31,434 nt of DNA from Rubritepida sp. (GTDB taxonomy: Bacteria; Pseudomonadota; Alphaproteobacteria; Acetobacterales; Acetobacteraceae). Below the pieces are notes generated by a model. The model was not told the origin of the DNA. It ran no database searches and worked only from the letters and a program-made list of their open reading frames with translations. The translations under genes and the position numbers were made by a program. Position 1 is the first letter of the stretch, and each line of letters opens with the position of its first letter. The stretch is taken from contig JACMRO010000175.1 in assembly GCA_014376425.1 (NCBI GenBank), forward strand, positions 1-31,434, read 5' to 3'. Below, piece by piece: positions 1 to 7,007 of the stretch.

Positions 1-245
1 TCCAGCGTGTGGGCATCTGCGCCATCGGGCAGGGCATGGCTTGCCAGCGGTGGCGGCGGGGCGTCCGGCTCAGGGCGCTGCGCGCCAGGGGCGGCGGGGC
101 GCCGGCGATAAAAGGCATCGAGGCCGAGGCCTGACACCAGGCCGCGCGCGGCTTCGCAACCCACGCAGCAGAACGCACCGCCACCCGGCGGCACCGGCGC
201 GCCGCAATGTTCGCAGGGTATGGTGATCCGCAGGGTTTGGTTCAC
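1..245 (-). CDS. ccoI: CcoI/FixI copper-translocating P-type ATPase, N-terminal fragment
   Basis: Partial gene: only the first 81 codons are present and the rest lies beyond the left edge. The peptide opens with a cysteine-rich motif typical of CcoI/FixI, CEHCGAPVP at residues 11-19, followed by FCCVGCEAA at about 25-33 and LDAFYRRR further on. In this family the N-terminal domain binds metal and the ATPase exports copper needed to build the cbb3 CuB centre. The start is a GTG that overlaps the TGA of the upstream SafE-like gene (GTGA); no ATG lies near it. It is the fourth gene of the leftward operon diverging from ccoN, which fits a cbb3 assembly role. The ATPase core cannot be checked here. 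Confidence 0.85.
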   Translation of the reverse strand, partial: MNQTLRITIPCEHCGAPVPPGGGAFCCVGCEAARGLVSGLGLDAFYRRRPAAPGAQRPEPDAPPPPLASHALPDGADAHTL

Positions 246-1096
246 GCCAGGCCGCCCACCTGCGCCGCCATCATCCCCAGCACCGCGGCGTTGAGCAGGA
301 ACAACGCCGCCGCCGCCGGCTGCAGAACGGTTCCGAAGCGCCGGGCGAAAATCCGGCCCAGCCACCCCACGCCGACCAGTGCCGGCACGGTCCCGGCCAC
401 GAAGGCCGCCATCGCCAGCGCCCCGCCCAGCGCGCTCCCCGCCGCCGCGGCCCCCAGCAACGCGCCGTACAGCAGCCCGCAGGGCAGGCCCGACAACAAC
501 ACGCCCAGCACCACGCCGCGCCACCCGACCGGCGCGGCCAGCAGCCGGCCGACCGCTCGCGTTATGCCGGCCGGCAGCCGAGGTACCGGCATGCGCGCGG
601 CCCAGGCCGGCGTGGCGGCACCAAGCCGCCTGAGGCCCTGGGCCAGCATGGCCACCGCGGCCGCCAGCAGCGGCACGGCCAGCCAGGGTCGCGCCCCGCT
701 ACCCGCCAGCGTCACCACCCCAGCCGCGCCCCCCACCAACGCGCCCAATGCGGCATAACCCAGCCCCCGCCCGAGGTGATACGGCAACAACGCGGCCCCT
801 GAGAGCCGGGCCAGTGTGCCGCCGCCGCCCATTCCAGCCCGGGCGGCGCCTCCCATCCCAGCCCGGGCGGCGCCCCCCACTCCAGCCCGTGCGGCGCCTC
901 CCATTCCAGCTCGGGCGGCGCCTCCCATTCCAGCCCGGGCGGCGCCCTGGGCCAACACAAAGGGCGCGCACATCCCGGCGCAATGGGTAACGCCACCGGC
1001 CAGCCCGGCCACCAGCATGGCGCCCATCAGCACCGGCAGCCCGCCCCCCGCCGTCAGCGCCGCGGGGTCGTTCAGGCACAGCGCGAGAAAGTCCAT
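242..1096 (-). CDS. Sulfite exporter TauE/SafE-like (UreH-type) membrane protein with a repeat-bearing loop
   Basis: The 284-aa multi-helix membrane protein carries the signature GGVTHCAGMCAPF at residues 34-46 and, in the second half, LSGLPCGLLYGAL. Both are typical of the SafE/UreH-like family often found beside cbb3 assembly genes. The ATG at 1096 overlaps the TGA of the DUF2189 gene (ATGA), and the stop overlaps the ccoI GTG, so the genes are probably translationally coupled. A role in metal handling for cbb3 maturation is inferred from context and the paired Cys/His motif; the family name does not establish a substrate. The odd feature is an insert of five 8-residue repeats (residues 51-90) just after the HCAGMC motif, where relatives have a short loop. 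Confidence 0.8.
   Translation of the reverse strand: MDFLALCLNDPAALTAGGGLPVLMGAMLVAGLAGGVTHCAGMCAPFVLAQGAARAGMGGAARAGMGGAARAGVGGAARAGMGGAARAGMGGGGTLARLSGAALLPYHLGRGLGYAALGALVGGAAGVVTLAGSGARPWLAVPLLAAAVAMLAQGLRRLGAATPAWAARMPVPRLPAGITRAVGRLLAAPVGWRGVVLGVLLSGLPCGLLYGALLGAAAAGSALGGALAMAAFVAGTVPALVGVGWLGRIFARRFGTVLQPAAAALFLLNAAVLGMMAAQVGGLA
828..947 (-). repeat. In-frame 24-bp tandem repeat, five copies, within the SafE-like gene
   Basis: Five uninterrupted 24-bp units (828-851, 852-875, 876-899, 900-923, 924-947) differ by only a few substitutions. On the plus strand each unit begins with CCCATTCCAGCC or a close variant. On the coding strand they give five copies of an Ala-Ala-Arg-Ala-Gly-Met-Gly-Gly unit, with Val replacing Met in one copy. 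The unit is a multiple of three, so changes in copy number would keep the reading frame. Confidence 0.95.
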
Positions 1097-1947
1097 CACC
1101 CCGGTTCGGCCGCCACCACCAGCGCGCGATAGGCATGCCAGGTGGCGTGGCCGACCAGCGGCACCGCCACGATGAAACCCAGAAACGCCGGTAGCGCCGC
1201 CACGAAGGTGATGACCGCGATGCACAAGCCCCACACCACCGCCGTCATCGGGTTCGCGAGCATCGCCCGCATGCTGGTCGCGGCGGCCGTCACCGCATCC
1301 ACCCGCCGGTCCACCAGCATCGGCAGGCTGACCGCGGTCAGGCCGAACACGATGGCCGCCAGAACCGCCCCGATGAGGGTGCCGATGGCGCCGTAAAGGA
1401 TCGTCTCCGGCGAGAGGAAGGCCCGGGTGAAGACCTGCTCCAGCGGCGGCGTCACCAGGCCGAAGAACAGCGCGAACAGCAACGTTGCCACCCGCAGCCA
1501 GCCATAGAGGAACATCATCAGTAGAATGCCCATAAAGGCGATGCCGAAGCGGTTGCGCGCCCATGCGGCGTGGGTCGCGCCATAGCCCGGCGCCTCGCCC
1601 GCCTCGATCCGCCGGCTGCCTTCATACAGCCCGATCGCCAGGATAGGCGCCGCGAACATGAAGCCCGCCGTCAGTGGCAGGATCAGCACCGCATATTCAA
1701 GATAGTTCATGGCGCCGACCAGCAGCCAGCTCACCAGGGTGCAAACCGCCCCCACAAACAAGGATGGGCCAGGGTTTCGGCGCAGATCGCGCAGGCCCGA
1801 GGCAAGCCAGCCAAACGGCGCCGTCAGCGGCACATCCCGCTGGATCGCAGGGCCGACCGCGCCCAGTTCAACCGTGGCGCTGGCCGGATCAACCGCCGAG
1901 CCGACCGGCGCGTCCTCCGCCGGACGGGGCTTCAACATATCGCTCAT
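1096..1947 (-). CDS. DUF2189 family integral membrane protein
   Basis: The 283-aa protein has a charged N-terminus of about 60 residues and then several hydrophobic segments, beginning near residues 62-80 and 84-106. The stretch LRDLRRNPGPSLFVG followed by AAPILAIGLYEGSRRIEAGE is characteristic of DUF2189 proteins, which are often found near terminal oxidase genes in Alphaproteobacteria. The biochemical function is unknown. The ATG at 1947 overlaps the stop of the 66-aa gene and its own TGA overlaps the SafE-like start, so it is the second gene of a tightly packed four-gene operon ending in ccoI. A role in oxidase assembly or membrane homeostasis is inference from this position only. Confidence 0.8.
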   Translation of the reverse strand: MSDMLKPRPAEDAPVGSAVDPASATVELGAVGPAIQRDVPLTAPFGWLASGLRDLRRNPGPSLFVGAVCTLVSWLLVGAMNYLEYAVLILPLTAGFMFAAPILAIGLYEGSRRIEAGEAPGYGATHAAWARNRFGIAFMGILLMMFLYGWLRVATLLFALFFGLVTPPLEQVFTRAFLSPETILYGAIGTLIGAVLAAIVFGLTAVSLPMLVDRRVDAVTAAATSMRAMLANPMTAVVWGLCIAVITFVAALPAFLGFIVAVPLVGHATWHAYRALVVAAEPG

Positions 1948-2144
1948 GACGAGACCCGGAGTGCCAGGCGGAACCCCAGCAGCAGCCCGAAGCCGGTGAG
2001 CAGGAAGCCGACCGCCTCGGTGTAGGCATCGGCCGCCCGCGATGCCAGCAGCAGCCCGCCGATGCCCAGCAGCACGACCAGCACACCCCAGCGCAGCAGC
2101 ATGCCGCGGTCGCTACCCTGGTCCCGTCGATTCTGTTCGTGCAT
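1944..2144 (-). CDS. Small two-helix membrane protein of unknown function
   Basis: The 66-aa protein has a polar N-terminus (MHEQNRRDQGSDRG) and two hydrophobic segments at about residues 17-35 and 43-62. I do not recognise the family. It has a near-ideal ribosome binding site: AGGAGG on the minus strand (2150-2155), five bases before the ATG. It is the first gene of the leftward operon and its start lies about 50 bp from the FNR box at 2196-2209, so it probably shares oxygen-responsive control with ccoN. It resembles small CcoQ-like or cbb3 accessory proteins only in size and topology. Confidence 0.7.
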   Translation of the reverse strand: MHEQNRRDQGSDRGMLLRWGVLVVLLGIGGLLLASRAADAYTEAVGFLLTGFGLLLGFRLALRVSS

Positions 2145-2195
2145 CGATGCCTCCTGTCAGCGTCGGGAGCATCGCACCGGTTTCGGCCGCGGTCG

Positions 2196-2209
2196 TTGAT
2201 CCAGATCAA
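2196..2209. promoter_or_regulatory. FNR/FixK-type binding site in the ccoN divergent promoter
   Basis: TTGATCCAGATCAA is a perfect match to the FNR/ANR/FixK consensus TTGAT-N4-ATCAA. It lies in the 117-bp gap between the divergent 66-aa gene (starts 2144) and ccoN (starts 2262), about 52 bp from each. This would allow class II-type activation in either direction. The Fnr-type regulator at 6207-7007 keeps the ETVSR recognition helix that reads TTGAT, so it is the obvious candidate ligand. Confidence 0.9.
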
Positions 2210-2250
2210 GACGCGCCGTCATCGTCCCTGCCATGGGTATCGGGAAGCCT

Positions 2251-2255
2251 GGAGG
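2251..2255 (+). promoter_or_regulatory. Ribosome binding site fixing the ccoN start
   Basis: GGAGG lies six bases before the ATG at 2262. It supports this start over an in-frame upstream extension that would run back through the FNR box. Confidence 0.75.
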
Positions 2256-2261
2256 CCTGCG

Positions 2262-3731
2262 ATGAGCGCGACGATGATGGCTGCCAACAGCCCGGCGGCC
2301 CATGCCACGGCGGTGGGTTACGATGACGACGTCGTGCGACTATTCGTCATCGCCACCCTGTTCTGGGGCGTGGTCGGCATGGCCGCCGGCGCCTTCATCG
2401 CGGCGCAGCTCATCTTCCCCGCGCTGAACCTTGATCTGCCCTGGACTACCTTCGGACGGCTGCGGCCGCTGCACACCAGCGGCGTCGTCTTCGCCTTCGG
2501 CGGCAATGCCCTGATCGGCACCTCGCTCTACGTCGTGCAGCGCACCTGCCGGGTCCGCCTGCCCGGCCGTTTCGCCGCCGAATTCATGTTCTGGGGCTAC
2601 CAACTGTTCATCGTCATGGCGGCGCTGGGCTATGTCATGGGCGTGACCGCCGGGCGCGAATACGCCGAACCGGAATGGATGACCGACCTGTGGCTGGCCG
2701 TGGTCTGGCTGACCTATGGCGGCATCTTCATCGGCACCCTGATGCGCCGGAAAGAACCGCACATTTATGTCGCCAACTGGTTCACGCTGTCGATGATCGT
2801 CACCGTCACCGTGCTGCATGTGGTGAACAACCTGGCCCTGCCGGTGCAGTGGAACGGCGCGAAATCCTACTCGCTTTTCTCTGGCGTGCAGGATGCGATG
2901 ACGCAGTGGTGGTATGGGCACAATGCGGTGGGCTTCTTTCTCACCGCGGGCTTCCTGGGCATCATGTACTACTTCCTGCCCAAGCAGGCCGGCGCGCCGA
3001 TCTGGTCCTATCGGCTGTCGATCATCTCGTTCTGGTCGCTGGTGTTCATGTACATGTGGGCGGGGCCGCACCACCTGCATTTCACCTCCCTGCCCGACTG
3101 GGTGCAGACGCTGGGGATGGCGTTCACCATCATGCTGTGGATGCCGTCCTGGGCCAGCACGCTCAACGGCTTCATGACGGTGTCCGGCCGCTGGGATCTG
3201 CTGCGGACCGACCCGATCCTGCGCTTCATGATCACCGCGGTGCTGTTCTACGGCGTCGCCACCTTTGAGGGGCCGCTGATGGGCATCCGCACCATCAACG
3301 GCCTGTCGCACTATACCGACTGGACCATCAGCCACGTGCATTCCGGGGCGCTGGGCTGGAACGGCTTCATCGTCTTCGGCGCGATGTACTACCTGGTGCC
3401 GAAGCTGTGGGGGCGCGAGCGGATGTATTCCCGCGCCGCCATCGAGTGGCATTTCTGGCTCGGGCTCGCTGGCATCATGCTTTACGTCACGGCCATGTGG
3501 GGCTCGGGCGTGCTGCAGGGGCTGATGTGGCGCGCCTACACGGAACTGGGTTTTCTGCGCTACTCCTTCCTCGACAGCGTGGTGGCCAGCCAGCCCTATT
3601 ACGTGGTCCGCCTGCTGGGCGGCCTGCTCTACCTGTCAGGCTTCCTAGTCATGATCTGGAACATCATTCGCACGGTAAGCGAGGTGCCCGTGGCACGTGC
3701 CGTGTCACCCCTCCCGGCGGCGGCGGAGTAA
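2262..3731 (+). CDS. ccoN: cbb3-type cytochrome c oxidase subunit I
   Basis: The 489-aa catalytic subunit reduces O2 to water at a heme b3-CuB centre and pumps protons in the cytoplasmic membrane. Visible ligands are His71 (RPLHTSG, heme b), His220 (WWYGHNAVGF) with His270-His271 (AGPHHLHF) for CuB, and His358/His360 (ISHVHSGALGWNGF) for heme b3 and heme b. Tyr264 (FMYMWAGP) sits where cbb3 enzymes carry the helix VII tyrosine cross-linked to a CuB histidine. The length is normal for the family. The ATG at 2262 is preceded by GGAGG, and a perfect FNR box lies about 55 bp upstream, so expression is expected under low oxygen. It is the first gene of ccoNOQPH. Confidence 0.97.
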   Translation: MSATMMAANSPAAHATAVGYDDDVVRLFVIATLFWGVVGMAAGAFIAAQLIFPALNLDLPWTTFGRLRPLHTSGVVFAFGGNALIGTSLYVVQRTCRVRLPGRFAAEFMFWGYQLFIVMAALGYVMGVTAGREYAEPEWMTDLWLAVVWLTYGGIFIGTLMRRKEPHIYVANWFTLSMIVTVTVLHVVNNLALPVQWNGAKSYSLFSGVQDAMTQWWYGHNAVGFFLTAGFLGIMYYFLPKQAGAPIWSYRLSIISFWSLVFMYMWAGPHHLHFTSLPDWVQTLGMAFTIMLWMPSWASTLNGFMTVSGRWDLLRTDPILRFMITAVLFYGVATFEGPLMGIRTINGLSHYTDWTISHVHSGALGWNGFIVFGAMYYLVPKLWGRERMYSRAAIEWHFWLGLAGIMLYVTAMWGSGVLQGLMWRAYTELGFLRYSFLDSVVASQPYYVVRLLGGLLYLSGFLVMIWNIIRTVSEVPVARAVSPLPAAAE

Positions 3732-3736
3732 CGGCG

Positions 3737-4486
3737 ATGGCACAGCAACCCCGTCGCCGCTTCGTTGACCTGCATGGCCGCATCGAACGCCGCGCCCTGG
3801 TCTTCGTCTTCGCCATCCTGGGCGTCTGCTCAGTGGGCGGCCTGGTCGAGATCGCGCCGCTCTTTGCGATCGAGAACACGGTGGAGCCGGTGCGCGGCAT
3901 GCGCCCCTACACCCCGCTCGAACTCGCCGGCCGGGCGATCTATCTGCGCGAGGGCTGTTATGGCTGCCACAGCCAGCAAATCCGACCCTTCCGCGACGAG
4001 GTCGAGCGCTACGGCGCCTACAGCCTCGCGGCCGAAAGCGCCTTCGACCACCCCTTCCAGTGGGGCAGCAAACGCACCGGGCCAGACCTGGCCCGTATCG
4101 GCGGCCGGTACTCCGACGAATGGCATGTGCGGCACCTGATGAACCCGCGCGAGGTGGTTCCCGCCAGCATCATGCCGCCCTACGCCTTCCTCGCCCGCGC
4201 GCCGCTGGACCCGCAGGTTTATGCCCGCCACGTCCTCACCAATCGCCGCCTCGGCGTGCCCTACTCGGACGAGCAGGTGGCCAACGCCGCCGCCGACATG
4301 CTGACGCAGGCCAACCCGGACGCGGATGGCGCCGGCTTCCTGGCCCGCTACCCGGGCGCGGCTCAGCGTGCCTTCGACGCATCGGCGCGGCCCACCGAGA
4401 TGACGGCACTCGTGGCCTACATGCAGATGCTCGGCACTCTGGCGCAGTTCGACTGGCGCCAGCCCGACCCTGCGATGCTGCGATAG
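3737..4486 (+). CDS. ccoO: cbb3-type cytochrome c oxidase subunit II, monoheme
   Basis: The 249-aa protein has one N-terminal membrane anchor (about residues 19-41) and a periplasmic mono-heme cytochrome c domain. The heme-attachment motif is CYGCH at residues 74-78, followed by the typical CcoO signatures SQQIRPFRDEVERYG and FDHPFQWGSKRTGPDLAR. A distal Met candidate lies in SIMPPY. It relays electrons from CcoP to CcoN. The start is ATG 3737, five bases after the ccoN stop and preceded by GGAG at 3725-3728; an open frame further upstream is shadow sequence inside ccoN. Length matches the family. Confidence 0.96.
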   Translation: MAQQPRRRFVDLHGRIERRALVFVFAILGVCSVGGLVEIAPLFAIENTVEPVRGMRPYTPLELAGRAIYLREGCYGCHSQQIRPFRDEVERYGAYSLAAESAFDHPFQWGSKRTGPDLARIGGRYSDEWHVRHLMNPREVVPASIMPPYAFLARAPLDPQVYARHVLTNRRLGVPYSDEQVANAAADMLTQANPDADGAGFLARYPGAAQRAFDASARPTEMTALVAYMQMLGTLAQFDWRQPDPAMLR

Positions 4487-4493
4487 CGCCGCG

Positions 4494-4679
4494 ATGCAAA
4501 TCCCTTTCCTCGGCGTCGATTTCGTCACCGCGCTGCGCGTCACCACGATGCTGATCTTCATCGCCGTCTTCGTCGGCATCGTCGTGTGGCTGGTCTCGCC
4601 AGGCGGCCGCCGGCAGACCCGCGCCCAGGGGCTCGACATTCTGCGTGAGGACGATGCCCGCTCGGAGGACCGCCCATGA
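4494..4679 (+). CDS. ccoQ: cbb3-type cytochrome c oxidase subunit CcoQ
   Basis: The 61-aa protein has one transmembrane helix (about residues 14-34) followed by a charged cytoplasmic tail, the usual layout of CcoQ/FixQ, which stabilises the oxidase and helps CcoP join the complex. It lies seven bases after ccoO, and its TGA overlaps the ATG of ccoP (ATGA). The sequence is weakly conserved across the family, so position in the operon carries much of the assignment. Confidence 0.9.
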   Translation: MQIPFLGVDFVTALRVTTMLIFIAVFVGIVVWLVSPGGRRQTRAQGLDILREDDARSEDRP

Positions 4680-5614
4680 CATCTTCCACCCCCGGCTTCC
4701 CACTGCCCGGCCCGCCGCTGCCCGACCCCGCCACGGGCGCGCCTGAGGTCGACCCAAACGCGCCCGAGCGGCACGGGCCCCTTTCCTTCGACGGCATCCG
4801 CGAGCTGGACTCCAACCCGCCGCGTATCTGGACGGTGATCTATATAACCACTTTCATTGCTTGCCTCTGGGTGCTCGTCGCCTATCCGAGCATCCCTTTC
4901 CTGTCGCATGGCGGTGACAGCAGCCGGGTCGGCCTGCTGGGCTGGAGCTCACGCGCCGCACTGGTCGCCGATGCCGGGCGCGCGGCGGCGCATGAACCCT
5001 CCATTCAGGGCCGGTTCGAACGCGCCAGCTATACCGAGATCGAGGCCGATCCGGCGCTGCGTGGCTATGCCGTCGCCGCCGCCACCTCCGCCTTCGCGAC
5101 CCACTGCGCCGCCTGCCATGGCCGCGAGGGCCGCGGCAATATCGGCTTCCCCAACCTCGCCGACCGCGACTGGCTATGGGGCGGCACGCCGGAGGCGATA
5201 GAGCATTCGTTGCAGGTCGGTATTCGCTGGCCCGATCATGAGCCGACGCGCCTCTCGCAGATGCCGGCCTTCGGCCGGATGGGCATGCTCCAGCGGCCAC
5301 AGATCCTCGACATGGTGCAGCATGTCTGGAGCCTTTCCGGCATGCCGCACGATGCCGCGGCCGCGACGCGCGCAGCACCTGTTTTCGCCGAGAATTGCAC
5401 GAGCTGCCACGGCGAGCGCGGCGAGGGCAATCAGGAGCTTGGCGCACCGAACCTGACGGACCAGATCTGGTTGTACGGCAATTCGCAACAGGCGGTTTTC
5501 ACCTCCATCCATGCGGCGCGCGCTGGGGTGATGCCGGTGTTCGGCGCCAGGCTGGGGACAGACGCCATCCGCAAACTGGTGGTCTATGTCCGCAGCTTCG
5601 GCGGTGGCGAATGA
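4676..5614 (+). CDS. ccoP: cbb3-type cytochrome c oxidase subunit III, diheme
   Basis: The 312-aa protein has a proline-rich cytoplasmic N-terminus containing the family motif FDGIRELDSNPPRIWT (about 38-53), a membrane anchor at about 52-70, and two cytochrome c domains. Heme motifs are CAACH at residues 144-148 and CTSCH at 241-245. Candidate Met axial ligands occur in SQMPAFG and GVMPVFG. It accepts electrons from soluble or membrane cytochrome c and passes them to CcoO. Its start overlaps the ccoQ stop and its stop overlaps the ccoH start (both ATGA), indicating translational coupling. Confidence 0.96.
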   Translation: MTSSTPGFPLPGPPLPDPATGAPEVDPNAPERHGPLSFDGIRELDSNPPRIWTVIYITTFIACLWVLVAYPSIPFLSHGGDSSRVGLLGWSSRAALVADAGRAAAHEPSIQGRFERASYTEIEADPALRGYAVAAATSAFATHCAACHGREGRGNIGFPNLADRDWLWGGTPEAIEHSLQVGIRWPDHEPTRLSQMPAFGRMGMLQRPQILDMVQHVWSLSGMPHDAAAATRAAPVFAENCTSCHGERGEGNQELGAPNLTDQIWLYGNSQQAVFTSIHAARAGVMPVFGARLGTDAIRKLVVYVRSFGGGE

Positions 5615-6063
5615 AGCTGCCGGGCGGCAAGGACGCCTGGATCCCTTGGAGCTTCGGCGCGGGTTTCGGGGCGTTCCTGCTGGGCGGGGTGGTGATGTCG
5701 GTGATTGCCGTGCGCAGCGATCCGGGCTTGGTCGCGGGGGCGCCGCAGCGGCTGGCCGGTTCCTACATCCTGCCGGTCGGCCCGGCGCCGGTGCTGGAAC
5801 TGCGTATCATCAACCGCGGTCCGGCGGGTGTGATCGTTGAGGCCAGGCTGCGCGGCCCCGACGGGCAACCCGCTGCCGCCGATGAGGTCAGCGGCACCCT
5901 TCGCCGGGCAACCCATGCCCGCGACGATCAAGCACTGACATTCGAACCCGCGCCGGAGGGTGCCTGGCGCGCGCTCGTCACGCCGCCGGGTGGCGGCAGC
6001 TGGGAGATCGCGGTGCAGGCCCGCAGCGCCGGCGCGATCGCCAACGGCAGCCTGCGACTGTAG
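5611..6063 (+). CDS. ccoH: cbb3 oxidase assembly protein FixH/CcoH
   Basis: The 150-aa protein has a membrane helix near residues 13-33 after a short start containing AWIPWSFGAGF, and a periplasmic beta-rich domain, as in FixH/CcoH. Family members associate with CcoI and the oxidase during maturation. The conserved FixH-type features are an aromatic patch before the helix and a C-terminal GGGSWEIAVQA strand. The ATG overlaps the ccoP TGA. It is the last gene of the plus-strand operon and ends only six bases before the convergent ccoS stop, leaving no room for a separate terminator. Confidence 0.88.
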   Translation: MKLPGGKDAWIPWSFGAGFGAFLLGGVVMSVIAVRSDPGLVAGAPQRLAGSYILPVGPAPVLELRIINRGPAGVIVEARLRGPDGQPAAADEVSGTLRRATHARDDQALTFEPAPEGAWRALVTPPGGGSWEIAVQARSAGAIANGSLRL

Positions 6064-6069
6064 CGAGCC

Positions 6070-6210
6070 TTAGCCGTCATCATCCAGAATGCGATGCTTT
6101 GCCGCATCGAGGTCTTCATATTGCCCGGAGCTGACCGTCCAGGAAAACACCCACAACCCGGCAAGGCCGAGCGCCAGGGTGACGGGGATCAGCCACAGCA
6201 GGGAAATCAT
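6070..6210 (-). CDS. ccoS: cbb3-type cytochrome oxidase assembly protein CcoS
   Basis: A 46-aa reading frame begins MISLLWLIPVTLALGLAGLW and continues FSWTVSSGQYEDLDAAKHRIL. This is the full CcoS layout: one N-terminal helix, then the conserved W-x3-SGQYEDL-x5-RIL block. In the family CcoS is needed to insert heme b and CuB into CcoN. The ATG at 6210 overlaps the TGA of the Fnr-type gene (ATGA), so it is coupled to that regulator and not to ccoH or ccoI. Its stop faces the ccoH stop at a six-base distance. Confidence 0.93.
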   Translation of the reverse strand: MISLLWLIPVTLALGLAGLWVFSWTVSSGQYEDLDAAKHRILDDDG

Positions 6211-7007
6211 GCCCCTGCCCCCAAACCCAAGCCAGGATGCAGCTGTCTCCGCTCCTCATCGCACCTCATCATGTCGGTCGGGCTGGAGTTGCATCCGGCG
6301 ATGGCCGCCAGCGCCACCGGGCGCAGTACCTCGATTTCGGACGGAGACGGGATCGCCAGCAGACCCTCGATGCGTAGGCGGGTCAGGGTACGGCTTACCG
6401 TTTCAATGGTCAGGCCCAGGTAGTCGGCAATATCGCCCCGCGGCATCGGCAGGTGGAGATGCGACAGTGGTGGCACGCAGGGCCGGCCGCCAGCCGCCCA
6501 GCCAACCAGAAAGGACGCCACTCGCTCGCGTGCCGTCTTGCGGCCCAGCAGCATCATCTGCTCCTGCGCGATGGAAAGCTCGTAGGCGGCGGTTTCCAGC
6601 AACCAGCGTTCCAGCATGGGGTATTGGTCCAGCAATCCTCGCAGCCGGCTCCTTGGCAGGCGATGCAGGTGCACCGGCTCCACTGCCTCGGCCGAGACGG
6701 TATAGGTCCGGCACGAAGCGAGGCCCAGGAACTGTCCCGCCCGGGCAAAGCCCAGCACCTGGCGCCGGCCATCAGGCAGCAGCTTGAACAGGCGTGCCGT
6801 CCCGCATGTCAGGCCGAATACATGCTCCGCCGGCTCGCCTTCCGCCATGAACTCCGCGCCGGCCGCAACCGTCTGACGAAGCGCCAGGGCCGCCAGGTGG
6901 TCCAGGTGCGGATCGGCCATGGCGCCACACCTGGCGTCCAGCCGGGCACCGCATGAGGCGCAGGGAACGGACGCGTCAACCAGGGCCGGAGCAGCTGGGA
7001 AGGACAT
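6207..7007 (-). CDS. Fnr/FixK-type oxygen-responsive transcription regulator
   Basis: The 266-aa Crp/Fnr-family regulator has an N-terminal cysteine cluster C16-x2-C19-x7-C27, a cNMP-binding-like beta domain (about 40-125), a dimerisation helix (about 130-155) and a C-terminal helix-turn-helix. The recognition helix IETVSRTLTRL keeps the E-x2-SR pattern that reads TTGAT half-sites, and a perfect box lies in front of ccoN. FNR proteins bind [4Fe-4S] with three N-terminal Cys and a fourth in the beta domain; at the expected place here (VHLHRLPR) is His115, although Cys99 and Cys68 are present. Cluster ligation is therefore uncertain. The gene is co-transcribed with ccoS. The tail after about residue 240 is longer than usual. 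Confidence 0.9.
   Translation of the reverse strand: MSFPAAPALVDASVPCASCGARLDARCGAMADPHLDHLAALALRQTVAAGAEFMAEGEPAEHVFGLTCGTARLFKLLPDGRRQVLGFARAGQFLGLASCRTYTVSAEAVEPVHLHRLPRSRLRGLLDQYPMLERWLLETAAYELSIAQEQMMLLGRKTARERVASFLVGWAAGGRPCVPPLSHLHLPMPRGDIADYLGLTIETVSRTLTRLRIEGLLAIPSPSEIEVLRPVALAAIAGCNSSPTDMMRCDEERRQLHPGLGLGAGA

Noticed and set aside
828..947. CRISPR-like array
   Set aside because: The 24-bp units are directly adjacent without spacers and are in frame inside a gene; this is a tandem repeat.
2340..3452. 370-codon open frame on the minus strand opposite ccoN
   Set aside because: Exactly antisense to a well-conserved oxidase gene; composition is His/Gln/Arg-rich without a domain.
3830..4909. 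359-codon open frame opposite ccoO/ccoQ/ccoP
   Set aside because: Antisense shadow of three clearly identified genes.
6064..6069. Bidirectional terminator between ccoH and ccoS
   Set aside because: Only six bases separate the stops and no hairpin with T-run is present nearby.
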